Below are positions 23,706-35,600 of a stretch of DNA of 64,000 nt, piece after piece; the stretch's first letter is position 1; every line of letters begins with the position of its first letter. A program made the translations under genes and the position numbers. The stretch lies in NCBI GenBank assembly GCA_028564705.1, contig JAPXFQ010001301.1, positions 372,001-436,000 on the forward strand, written 5' to 3'. This DNA comes from Apricaphanius iberus (taxonomy: Eukaryota; Chordata; Actinopteri; Cyprinodontiformes; Aphaniidae). The notes below the pieces were generated by a model. That model saw nothing but the letters and a program-made list of their open reading frames with translations, made no database searches and was not told where the DNA came from.

Positions 23706-26700
23706 CTTTACAGCTTTATCATAATTTGACTTTCTGTCGTCCAGCCACTTGTGCTGTGACTTTCTACTAATGACCCAAAGAAGACAAAATTCGCGGGTAC
23801 CATCAAAATGTAAGCCATTTAAGACAAAACTATGACATTTTTCAGTGAGACTGCTGTCAGATATTAGAACATGTTAAATAAACTTAAAACATGTCAAATA
23901 TAGCAGCTGCTAAAGAAAATGATCACAGGTTTTTTAATAATAGAAGTTAAAACTTTCACCCTTGAATTTAAGCAAAGCTAGTTTCTGTTTTATCAGTTGG
24001 GAAGACCCTAAAACAGTCATCTACAGTAGGGAAGGTACTGACTGATCATAACCTCTCATCAGAAGCCAGTTAGAGCTCTTTCCATAAAATTACTCTACAG
24101 TGTCATGTTGTCCAGCATATGGCTAATTTCCTAAACACATTACAATGTCCCTTAACAGCACCCTTCACTTTTACACGGGGGAAGACAGGGAGACCTTTTA
24201 AAATTAAAAAAGCAGCAGAGCAAAACCTTTCTTTGTCAGAAAGCGCCGCTGTGTAGCCATGCGGGACTGAGCAGCATTCTGAGAAGCCAAGCTCCACTAG
24301 AGCCTATGAAGTTAGTCAGCGTGGGTCTGCGGCTCCTTTCACACTGGGCTTATCCAAAGAACAGTGAGCAGAAGGATTAAAGTGGTAAGTGATAGCAATG
24401 AGCCAGATGTAGGCGCTCTGACCTGCTGTGAAGTGCCTGACCCATGATGATGTGGTAGGGACCAAGAAGACGTTTTTGGGGCCGAGAGACTAGCTTTCTG
24501 ACTTCATGTAATAGATATAGAGATGTTTAGATGACCTAGATTAATATTAGCCTTGCTGCACGTTTATTTGGTTTCATTATACCCAAACAGTCAGACCCAA
24601 TCCATCTCTCTGCTACATTTTTTGTGCTCTAATATTGCAGAACAATCAATGTATCTTAATTCATTTGTGTCTTAAATAAAAATAGGAACTGTGAAGCTAC
24701 TTAGGAAAATGTTGCTAATCTAGTAAAACTACTCTAAAAAGGAATCAGACATTAACCGGAGTTGTATTTCTTCCCTCTTGGACATTTTTTCTGAAAGCAA
24801 ACAAGATCCTGTCCTGGTCAGTGATGGAAAACACGTAATTCTGGAATTCACAGGTAGACTGACATCTTCTAATGAAACAAGCAAAAAATGTCCACCTGAA
24901 GACACTGGGCACAGAAACTTATTTTAACAAGCTTCCATCATTTTTCTGAAACAGGATTTTATATTACACAGGGATGTTTGATCTCAGCTTTTCTACCAAT
25001 ACACCAATATACCAATATTGTCTAAATTAAATTTCTGATACAAAAGTAAACCAATACAGTCAATAGGCATCTACTTAAATGTTCACGCTTTGCACAGGAA
25101 AAAAAGTGAGTTTTGCCCAATAAACAAAAATATCTTTGAAACTCTGAATGAAAAAAGTAGCAGAAGAGTTTGATTTATAATATGGGCATGACATAAAAGT
25201 AAGGTATAAAAGTTGTGTCATTAAAAAAAAAAATACTATCGATATTTCAAAAAGTAATACTTTAATGCCAATATTGATTGATAATAATGGTAGATTGATA
25301 AAACTGGATATTCCCAATGTTTGTCAGCTGATGTGGCTTAGTGAGTAGATTAGTCATTGTGTGATCTAAAAGTTGTGGGTTTGATTGCAGCTTCCTCCAA
25401 CCTGATCACTGGCATGTCCAGACTTTATTTTTCATGGGTGGCACAGAAGGGGCGGCTAGTTCTGGTAGGGTGGCACCCGTAAATCAAGGATCCGCAGTAA
25501 GAAAAAACCTTCTGGGGATCATTTGTGGGACTGCGTTCCCAAACTAATTCCCTGATTCCTGAATGAACATTGAGCACTAAGAGGAACAGGAAGTGTCCCC
25601 TAACCTCAAAGCTCTCTTTTCCCTCCTCCCCCTCTGAGAGGTTTTGTACAGAGGATAGGAAGTTGACCTCTGCTTTGTCTGCTGACTCACTCGACGTGTC
25701 TCAACAAACAGCATGTCAGAGTCGGTAGCCTACTGTGCTGTACTCTTTGGTCTGCACTGTCTCTAAATGCTAGGTGCAGTTATTATTTAATAAAAGGATA
25801 AACATCTGGTCCACAAAAAATGAAAAGAATTCCATTCCAAACTTGGAAGATTATAGCTTTCGTTTTTCTCTGTCTTCACATAAGATATTTAGTTTTAATA
25901 GGATAAATCAGGTACAAATGAAGCAAACCACATAAGGAGAGATTTGCTTTACACCACAGTGCTTTGAAAACAAAATAGTTATCTTTTGGAGTTAGTCATG
26001 GAACCAGGAAACTATTCTAAGCCAAAATTAGGGGAAAATAATATATGTTTATCAGTGAAAATCAGAAAAATATTGTTCTCTATCAGGATTTTGTACTGTT
26101 GTGCGTGTGGTGGTGCTTCATTGCCAATGAATAATTGTAAATAAATTGTGTTCATGTTTTTACAGAAGTGTTACAGTCCTATTATAGGTATGTTCTGACA
26201 AACACAAAAAGATTAACTGACTGTTGTAGCTTAATCTTAATCATACTCATTGATCATGTTCAATATGGTCCCAGTTAGTGTTGATCTGTTGTTGTTAATT
26301 GTTTTATGTCAGAGCCCCTCATCAGACCAGATACCTGTTCACTTTTTACAATCACCCCCGGAAACCATAAGCTCAGAGTTGGCTAGAGTAGCCAAAGCTT
26401 GTAAGAGCAGCTTAACTTCAAAATGTTTTATTCCAGTAAAAGTCAAAAGTACCATCTGAATAATTGCTCAAATAAAAGTATTTGGTAAAAAAAAAGGCTT
26501 CTCAATTACTGAGTAACAATTTGATTATAGCATTTTTTTCAAGTTGTACAGTATGATGTAATGGGACAGAAAAAAACTGTGAACTAATTAACAAATTTTT
26601 GCATTATGAAATAAAGTATAAAAAAGAAGCATAATAAGAAAACGGACACATTAAGACAAAACACATATTTCTAAGTCAATTTTTTTCACAACATATTGCA

Positions 26701-27214
26701 TAGGGAATTAATACCTACAGAATGTAATGTAAACATGTCAGAGCAGTGCAAAGTACTTCCTGAATCTGTCACTATGGTAACCTAAATAGCTAGAAAACAT
26801 GAAAGCGCTGCCCTTTAGCCAATTAGTGCCCTGACCACATGATGCCAATGTATAAACAGTGTGTCATTTTATTCTACTCCTCACTGACATTTACCTTCAC
26901 TTCACCAGCTTCTTTTTTGAGAGATTTTTCAGCAAAGGAAATAAAAAAGTCAATACAATTCAGTACCATTATACAGACATTCCAATCAGTTAAAAGTTTT
27001 TGATGTAAGGAATCCCAGCAGATTGCATGAAGTCGTTGACATGGCGGTGGGCCTGCAACCACAGCAAGATTCACATTTTATCCAAAACCATTCCAACCTT
27101 ATACAGTTAAAATGCATTTATGCCATATGGTTAAGTTACTTAAACAGAAAACAAGATTACATTTGTAATAACGGATCTACATCTATATTCTGAGCATGCG
27201 GAGGCAGGTGTTAA
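23706..27214. other. Intergenic, little recognised
   Basis: Mostly unique-looking AT-rich DNA. A decayed SINE-like segment at about 25330-25420 shares AGCTTCCTCC and a GGTTTGATT box with the SINEs at 41869 and 43823. No exon-like signal is supported. Confidence 0.45.
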
Positions 27215-27400
27215 GAAGACTGACCAAGAAGAAGCCTCCTACAGCAGAGCCAGGTTTAGGTTGAGCAGCCATCTGCTATGACCAGCTGGAGTTTGAGAGC
27301 CCACGAATGAGGCATAGACAAACACTAAAGCGAAGGGCTATGAAGGCCTACCTGGAGAAGGAAGAAACACAATACAGTAAGAGTAGTGCATAATGGTAAC
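27215..27400 (-). mobile_element. Decayed L2-like LINE 3' UTR fragment
   Basis: It resembles 16770-16870 (GAAGCCTCC-ACAGCAGAGCC, then CATCTGC-ATGACC, then GGCATAGACA), with lower similarity than the other copies. Confidence 0.4.
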
Positions 27401-27884
27401 AAGGTTTAAAAAGATCCGAGAGAAGCTAATGTTCTCACTGCATTACACTCACCTGCTGGCGTCTTCCTCCATTCCTAAAAGCAGCGGCCTCTTTACTTAG
27501 AGTACAGAAGTAACACTAAATAATATCTGGCATTCTGTACATGCTGACTGTTGAATGGCACAGTTTGCAGTTTGTAAAACAACAACAAGCCTCCCACACC
27601 AGTAGAGCTGACTACTGATATATATGTCCGTGTGATTGGGGGATGAGGGGGAATGCAAACATTCAGCCCATTTACTAATCATCATCACTGCCAGAAATGC
27701 ATACCTGTATAAAAACAGAACATTATTGGAACATTATCTGTTATTGAATGGCCTCTAAGGCTGTGAAAGAGTTAGGGATCCGTTTGTATGTTCTGGAGAA
27801 GAGTGGACATGCACACAGGGAACTTTGTCATTTCTTAGAGAGCCAACAATCCAGATGGTCTGAAGATTGCTTTTAAAGCAACCT

Positions 27885-27885
27885 C

Positions 27886-27980
<95 letters not shown>
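27885..27980. repeat. GA dinucleotide microsatellite
   Basis: About 96 bp of nearly pure GA with two GG interruptions, 1.2 kb upstream of the en2 start codon. Confidence 0.95.
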
Positions 27981-27984
<4 letters not shown>

Positions 27985-28756
27985 AGCCAAGTTTAGAAGA
28001 CGAGGAATAAAACATGGATAACAATGATCCAGCAGGGAAAGGAGCAGCTGCAGGATCCTAAATACAGGTGAGTAGTGATTAGGTCACAGGTGTCGTCAAT
28101 GAACTAATAATCAGGGACAGACCCCTTCTGACACATACACTGTAAAATGTCAGTCCCTGGTAAAATGTGGCTTGCCAACATGTTTTATCTAAAGATTACG
28201 GTGATAGTAAGGGTTTCATGCAGCCTTAAACCTAGCAATCATATGAGGGGTTGGATAACGTAATGACAATAGGCCTTATGATTTTCCTCCCCTGAGTAAT
28301 ACATGTCTCATAATATATTCATATAATTGTTGTTATATGGATTAATTCCATACAGACTGATGCTTTTCAAGCCTTTAGTCATGTTAATAATTTAAGTTTT
28401 CCTGCTTAAAGTTATTAAAACAACATTTAAGCTTATGAAAATAATTTCATGTTTGTTCAACAAAATATTTTAATTTAGTATTGTGATTTTAAATAAAAGT
28501 ATTTTAACGTCTGATTAATGTTTAAATTGTTATTTTCTAATAGTAGGCCTACTCTTAATCTAATGAAAGAGCCTCGCAGTAACGCATATTTAAATCCAGA
28601 CTACTGAATACTGTAGAGCCAACCTATGCAGCCTACATGATGCATAAACACATCACATAAAAAGGGAATTCCACATTATAGTCACTCTGTAAATCTATTG
28701 GTCAGAAACACGTGTCCGAGAGACCCATAGTACAACGTCAGCGCAGCATCTCGCAG

Positions 28757-28761
28757 CCAAT
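28757..28761 (+). promoter_or_regulatory. CCAAT box upstream of en2
   Basis: GCCAATCAG lies about 390 bp before the en2 ATG, in the sequence just upstream of the probable 5' UTR. No clear TATA box is seen, so the assignment as promoter is inferred from position. Confidence 0.35.
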
Positions 28762-29147
28762 CAGAAATCAGCCCCAAAAATGTTCAGAGGAAGTATTTGA
28801 GCGGCATTTTCATCAAGATCATTAAGCGCTGCTGGAAGCTTCTAGGATTGTTCGCAGGGAGCTGGAAAAAGTCTGAGAGCCTCAAAGTTTGTTTTAATCG
28901 AACAAGTCGTGTCTGCTGCAGTAAGACAGAGTCCTGAGAGCCGTGGGGAGAGGGGTGCTCTCATCACAAAGGAAGCCAAAAATCTAAGGCGCGTTTTTAG
29001 AACTGAACATTTTCAACTCAATTTTCTTTTCTTATCGATTTTTTTTTGTTTTTCAGTGGTTCTAACTGCATCGGCTAATTATTAGAAGGGGCCAGAGACT
29101 GGTTAAAAATTGGATTTCCTACTTTGGAGCTTAAGGCCATCATCATT

Positions 29148-29607
29148 ATGGAGGAAAATGTTCAACGAGAACCACGGCGTCCAAAGAACTCTGGAGAGGA
29201 ATCCGGCCGAGCCATTCTGCCTCTCCTCCAGCAGCCTGGGAATCAGCAGCCCAACAGAGTCACAAACTTCTACATCGACAACATCTTAAGGCCGGACTTC
29301 GGCCGAAAGAGAAAGAAAGACCTCTGTGTTCGGGGGACGGACGGACAGGAGGAAAGAAGCGAACTGTCAGGGAAAAAAGCATCCAAAAGGGACCTAAAGC
29401 ACATCGGGAGCCGAGGAAGAGAGGACAACCTGGGAGAGTCTGAGCACCTGCATGCAGAGACGGAGGCCGGGGCCCCCAGACTGATAGGCTGTGATTCAGG
29501 CCGGCTGGATGGCGAGGCCCCGGCGGCTCCTGCGGGCCCTGCAGCCAAGCCGATGCTGTGGCCGGCCTGGGTTTATTGTACCAGGTACTCCGATCGGCCT
29601 TCATCAG
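29148..29607 (+). CDS. en2a: en2 coding exon 1 (EH1 and EH2)
   Basis: It encodes 153 residues plus one base. The EH1 motif and the WPAW hexapeptide region are intact. The linker between them is charged and poorly conserved. The donor GTTGGT at 29608 is not strong, but it falls exactly at the conserved engrailed splice position after ...PSS-G. Confidence 0.93.
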
Positions 29608-30836
29608 GTTGGTGGGAAATGTTTTCTCCATTTAATCATCTGTACTAATCATTTTGTAGAAATGGAGTCAAATTTGAATTATAAAAGTAAAATCAAATAA
29701 TTACTCCGAGGGGGAAAAACTGATGAAATCGATTATTTGTTGCGAAAGGAAAAGAAAAGCCTTATTTTAATTTGGAAATGTGTGGAATATTTTTAAATTA
29801 TCTGTGGAATAGAACCAATAGTTTGTAGACAAAAAGAAGCGCCTTTAACAAAGACTGAGCAGTGATTGCACTAATACTTGTTATTTTTATCACATTATTG
29901 TTGGAATTATTTAGCCGTGATCAAAATCAGACACCAAATATGTGTAGAAAGAAGGCAACATATTGTTCATGAAACAAACGTTGTTTTTCCTGTTCTTTGA
30001 TATTTGACCTTTGGTTTTTCGGTCCATAATTTCCTACTAAAGCAAAAATGTTTTACTAAAATACATATTAAATAGGGGGGAAAAAATCCAATCAACATCA
30101 TCAAATATCGAAGTAAAACCAAGTTTAACGCCATTGTTCCTGTGGTTCTTTGTTATTTTTATCATTTGCATTTTTTTTCTAACAAAAGCGAAAAGGGGGG
30201 AGTGGGGGCGGGTCGGAGGGTAAAAAGTAAGAAGCCTTGAAAGGCAAAAATCTGAAACATTTTAGAACCGCTCATAGAAAAAAAGAAAGAAAGGAAAAGA
30301 CAGAAAGGCTGGCGATCTGTGACTTTATTTAATTATTTGAGTAATAAGTTGGCTTCACCTCAAATCTTTTTCTTTGTCATCAGTCAAACATGTGCGTCTG
30401 TTACATTTTTAAATAGGCAATATAGTAAAAAATTGAGACGCTGGAGAACTGCAGCTAAAATTGTTGGGAAAGTTGTTGCTTGTTGTTTCACGAAAACATG
30501 AAAAATGATGATAAAGCGTCCGGGCCCGAAGTGAGCAGAAAGGAGCCCGAAACAAGGCCCCGGTTCATCCTGCCCCCGTCTGCAGCACGGCCCACAAATA
30601 AGTTTAACATGCAGCATTGCAGCTGGGTTTTATTTGTTCATTGTTTTCCTGTTTCATTCTGTGCTTCTACTCACACTGATTAAATAGACCCGCAGTCATA
30701 TGTTGGTTTTTTTCTTTTGCTTAAAATATTTTTTATCTGATTTTAAAAATAAAAACAGAAAGCCATTTGATCCCAAATCCTCACGAACGACCCCCTCCTC
30801 AGTGATTGAATGATTGACCAGATATAGAGCCAGAGT

Positions 30837-30917
<81 letters not shown>

Positions 30918-31747
30918 AACAATAAACCAAAAAAAACCAAACCTCCCGCCTGTGTTGGAAAAGCGATAAATTCACGGTTCGACCCTTAAATACGTGTGAT
31001 CCAAAAACATAAGAACAGATAAGACGTTTTTCATCGATAATGGCAGTGAAAACTTCAGAGTATTATCTGAGTATAAAGTATGTCCCCGTTTCTGAAGTTT
31101 GGTTTAAACTGTTTTTACGCACAGAAAATTAGACCCGGGACAAACTGTCCAGATGGAAATCATCTGCTTAGAAATGTCCATTGGTCGTCAATTATTTACA
31201 TTTTCTGTCTTTTGTTACCCTGTGTGAAATGACCAATAAACAAAAAAAAAACTTCCTTGACTTTTATATCCAAAAGGTTTGCGCGGACAGCTGCGCTTTG
31301 GGAAACAGCGGCTTTTATCTGCGGAGATCCATCCTCATTGCGCATCGGTCAACCTAAAAACACCAAGATTTCTAACAGAGCTTAAAAACGAGCTAACTAG
31401 ATGTTGTTTTGATCTCTCCCTCCACACAAGGGCCCAGATCCCGCAAACCAAGGAAAGCCCCGACCCCGAGCAAGGAGGACAAACGGCCCCGGACGGCCTT
31501 CAGTACCGAGCAGCTGCAGCGGCTGAAAGCGGAGTTCCAGAAAAACCGCTACATCACCGAGCAGCGCAGGCAGAACCTGGCTTTGGAGCTGAGCCTCAAC
31601 GAGTCTCAGATCAAAATCTGGTTCCAGAACAAACGGGCCAAGATCAAAAAGGCGTCCGGGAAGAACAACTCCCTGGCGCAGCACCTGATGGCGCAGGGAC
31701 TGTACAACCACTCCGCCAACAGGGAGGCCCGCTCCGACAGCGACTGA
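29148..31747 (+). CDS. en2a: Engrailed-2 homeobox transcription factor (two exons), probably en2a
   Basis: A nuclear homeodomain repressor that patterns the midbrain-hindbrain boundary in vertebrates. CDS 29148-29607 joined to 31431-31747: 777 nt, 258 residues. The order is EH1 ([14 protein letters not shown], about 39-52, Groucho-binding), EH2 ([17 protein letters not shown], about 138-154, Pbx-binding), EH3 (PRSRKPRK), homeodomain (about 170-229, with [13 protein letters not shown] in helix 3) and EH5 ([14 protein letters not shown]). PRSRKP and the SDSD end favour En2 over En1. Assignment to the 'a' paralogue rests on the N-terminal MEEN/SGEES pattern and on linkage to cnpy1; en2b is not excluded. 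The ATG has A at -3 and G at +4. The intron sits between EH2 and EH3, as in other engrailed genes. Confidence 0.95.
29608..31430 (+). other. en2 intron
   Basis: 1.8 kb, AT-rich, with a 78-bp TA microsatellite at 30838-30915. It ends in the acceptor CTCCCTCCACACAAG. No other gene is supported. Confidence 0.85.
30838..30915. repeat. TA dinucleotide microsatellite
   Basis: About 78 bp of uninterrupted AT alternation inside the en2 intron, self-complementary and probably length-variable. Confidence 0.95.
31431..31747 (+). CDS. en2a: en2 coding exon 2 (homeodomain)
   Basis: It encodes GPRSRKPRK, the full homeodomain beginning [20 protein letters not shown], and the EH5 tail ending SDSD before TGA. 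Helix 3 with Gln50 (WFQNKR) is intact. Leu replaces the usual Gln in RRQxLAxELSL. Confidence 0.97.
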
Positions 31748-32595
31748 AGCCATCAGAACAGCAGCATCCTGGTCCAGGAGACGGTCACCACAATCACACT
31801 GTCCTGCGCGCGTGACGCGCTCTCAGGCCAGATCCCAGCGCGTGGTAAACAGCCTAACAGCCAGGCATGGGGGGGTCAGCCTCAGAGACAAACCCCTGAA
31901 ATGTGTGACATACATGTAGTGAGTTTCTTCATCTTCCAGGGTCAGCGGAGACATGCAGCCGTTCTGGAGAACTCCTGGCCGGATCCACTGACTGACTGAC
32001 ACGCTGGCTTTTAAAAGCAGATGCTGAAGTCCAAAGAGAGCTCCATCGGCTGCATCATGAGGACTGCTCATGGTTCTGTTTGTTGAACTGTTCTGTTGCT
32101 CCAGGAAAACTTGGCCAAATGCGACGCGACATTTTTCTTTATGGATCAAAACTCAGTTCTCCTTCATTTCAGAGCTGATCAGGTTGCAGCCGCCTGAAGA
32201 ACTGTAGACGTTCTAGTTTTTCAATCGCTGATGGACCTAAAACTGACCGGAAATGCCTTTGGATCTGTAGTTCCAGTGAACACGGATGTGCTGCCCTATC
32301 GCGGTTCCCCAGAAACGTTTTAATAACAGGGTTCATATACTCTTATTTATATACAACACAGCCAGTACCCAGAGCAGAGGCTCTGACATGTTTACATAAC
32401 TTATTAATTATTAATGCAGCATGTTTGGCGGATCAGATTAATATGGATCCAAACCAAATATCAGCCTTGCAATGCAGTGAAGTTCTCCTTGAATTGCTTC
32501 CGTTTCCAAATGAAGATTGTATGTTTCTAGTTGGTTTCGTCTTTTTCTTTTTTTATACAGCATGTCAATAATTTAGATTGTCATGAATATGTGTA

Positions 32596-32601
32596 AATAA
32601 A
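32596..32601 (+). terminator. Polyadenylation signal of en2
   Basis: AATAAA about 850 bp beyond the stop codon, following a non-coding stretch consistent with a 3' UTR. Confidence 0.55.
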
Positions 32602-35600
32602 CAACAATGCAGATCTGACTCCTCAGAAATGTTCGATTTCATGATCATAAATACAGAACACACTTCGAAAAACAAAAAAAACCTACAGAATCAAGTGTCC
32701 TGGGATCAGCTGCGTCATCATCAGACAGGAGCCGCTTTCAGAGCACTGCCTCCAGCTCAGCCACGGCTTCACTAATCAGGCCTGCCGTTCCAAACTGGTT
32801 TAGCTTTGTTTGTAATCACAGGAAAAATGCGTCTATCAGCTAATTTATGAATGTTTACACATCATTTGATTGAGCAGCTAGATACAAATCCAGTGATGGA
32901 GTCAGGATATATCCATGTGCATTCAGTTCATAGAATACCTGGCAATTAAAATAAAAGCCGGAATGCATGTTTTACTCAGGACATGAATATTTTCTGTGAT
33001 TTGTGGAATCAAATGCTCCCAGCAGCCATGAACATTTTCATGGATCAGTTGCTGATTCAAAAATGAAAATATGATGTTGTGGACTCTCAAAGAAACGGGA
33101 CAAAATGTTGCATTTATTTAAGCATAGTTTAAATAAATGCAGCAGTGACTATTTTTAAAGAATAAGGGTTCCTGGGTTGAAGCCAGTTTTGTTGCCTTAT
33201 AGCCTCCCCACTCTCAAAAAATAGATAAATAAAAAAATGTTTACTCATGCAAATTACATAATCGTAGGTGGGCCATTGCATTAGCGGATATGAATTGATG
33301 GATGGTTGGTTTAAAACGTCTGGCAGATGTCTCCATGCTGGTTGCTATTATTTCATCATTTTCACATAGGTTGCTTGAATTAATAAAAAATGCAATAAAA
33401 TAAAAAATAAAACATGCAAAATATTTAGGACAATAAAAATGCAAAGAAAAAGATGAATAAAATTAGAAGCGGAGACGCAGAATTCAGAGCTCTACGCTAC
33501 CGGCCCTGTAAGCCCCTCCTACAGTCTGGCCCAGCACCGTCCCAGCACTCAAATTCGGTTCATAAATTGTATTCAGTAAATCTGTTTCCCATCCATGGTT
33601 CTCATGCATACTGCCCTGCATGTTTTACATTAGATGTTTTCCTGCAGTTTGCAGTTCAGCAAAAGCCTGTTAAACAGCCATCAATTAAAATTAAGTACAA
33701 GTAGACGTATAAAGAAAACGGCAGGGCAGTGTGTATTGAAAATGATTGCAGTAAATAATCCAAAGGTTTTCTGTGTTTGGTTCCAAAAATCATCTAAATA
33801 TGATGCATAATAATATGAATTCATTCACAGGATATTCATGGTTACTTTTCTTCAGTATGCAAACAAGGCAGGAGGGCCCATATCATTTGTTGGTGCTAAA
33901 GCTCTACTTACCTGACATACTTCTGTTATAAAACAGAAAAACAAAAATGTAAAAACATTATTTGGATACATCAATACTTTTTCTCTTTATTGCTGCAATC
34001 CTCTTGGCTGAAACAAAAGGTATTAACAGATTACGATGATCCTAAAAACTGACCAGATGATTTTTGGCATTTTTTGGCTGTGAAGTTAAACTCTTATCCT
34101 AAAACACAACTAGCAAATAGGATCCAACTGCTAAATTATTCGGGAGAGTTGCTCCAAACTCCTAACCTCACTCATGTCTCCTCACTTCTGTGTGACATTT
34201 CCAGCCAGAGGAGGGGAGCAGTGGAAACAAGAGAAGAGGACAGAAATATGAAGGCCAGAGGAAGATCCACAGTGTTTTTATTGGCAGTGATAGCAGCAGC
34301 GGCCGGGGAGCTGAATGCCTGTAGAGGCCCTCATCAGCATTTTCTTTCTTAGCTGGCTTGTATGTGGAAGTAATGCCCAACGGTCGCTGACTTGAAGAGC
34401 TCAGCTGCTCTTGACTTGGGAGAAAAGGCTGGGAGCTGAGCTTCTATGTACTGTCAGGGGCTGACAGCTGAAGGGCTTGGCGGTGTGGGGGCACAGAACC
34501 TGGATTAAAGTCCAAATATTTTCACACACAAAGCAGGAAATGACAACACTCTGGCCAAAATCTGACATCTTTGTTCTTTCCTGCTCTAACAAGGACTTTT
34601 AACAACTGACGAGGAACAATAGAGCAAAACATAAAGTCTACTGATGGTTACATTTATATTACATCTGATGCTATTCAAACATTTAATGTGCCATCCTTGT
34701 TCTTGCAGGAGTTGTAGTTACACTTACAATAGTTAGGCTCACTTTTACATTTCACTGTGCTCATCTTTTCTAAATATTCCTTCACACAGCTGTTCTGGTA
34801 GAAAACTTGAAGTTCTTTTAGTTTGAAATAATTCAAAAGCAAATGTTTGCTTCTTTGAATGTTTTTTGTCCAACCACATTCTAAGGATTAAAGAAAAGCT
34901 GCTGCAAATTATTTAGTCCTGCATCTATTAATCTTTAGTTTTTATAATATCTAAAGCAAATAGTCGAAAGAAAAAATGTGTATCTTTTCCCTTTCAACAA
35001 AAGAATCATCAAAAACCTGGACAGAAAAGTTCAAACTCATGAGTTGGTCTGAATGAAGAAAACAGGCCCTGCGTCATCAGAGCCTTCCCGGACTTATTGA
35101 AGACTTATATGTTAACATTAATGACACAGTTATAGATTTGAAAGTTGTGGTACCTCCTTTTATTCTAATATTATTTGAATTGGTGCCATATAAATAAACA
35201 TAATTAATCTGGATTAAATTTCAGTGTTTGGTCATAAGAGCCTGGACATGTTAAAAAAGGAAACTATCAGGGTCCCTGGTCATTGCATCTAGATGAACCA
35301 GACACATCAGCTCCTCTTTAATGAATGCCAGCTCAAAGAAACGATCTCATGTCCAAACTGTTCTTAGATCTAAAGCAAAAACAAATTTGTTGTGATATTT
35401 TTCATCTTAACCCTATTAACCTTAAATTAAGTTTTTTTTTAAGGAAAATTAAACAAAGAGTTCTGATTACTGTAGAAAACATAAAAAGGTCTCACACATT
35501 TACAGTATTTAAAAAAAGCTTGAATAACTTTCCAGAATTTTGGGGTCAATTATTATCTATGTTCTTGGTTTAGAAAAAGTTTTAAGCATTTGAATTAAAA

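Noticed and set aside
27885..27980. GAGA-factor type regulatory array
   Set aside because: It is a plain GA microsatellite; no vertebrate regulatory role can be read from it.
29124..29147. Earlier in-frame TTG start for en2
   Set aside because: TTG is not a usual vertebrate start; the ATG at 29148 has good context and gives the expected MEEN N-terminus.
29260..29631. Minus-strand open frames opposite en2 exon 1
   Set aside because: They are shadows of the GC-rich coding strand with no domain.
30743..30940. Minus-strand ORF of alternating Ile-Tyr
   Set aside because: It is a translation of the TA microsatellite.
31279..31815. 178-codon plus-strand frame over en2 exon 2
   Set aside because: It is an out-of-frame reading across the intron boundary and the homeodomain.
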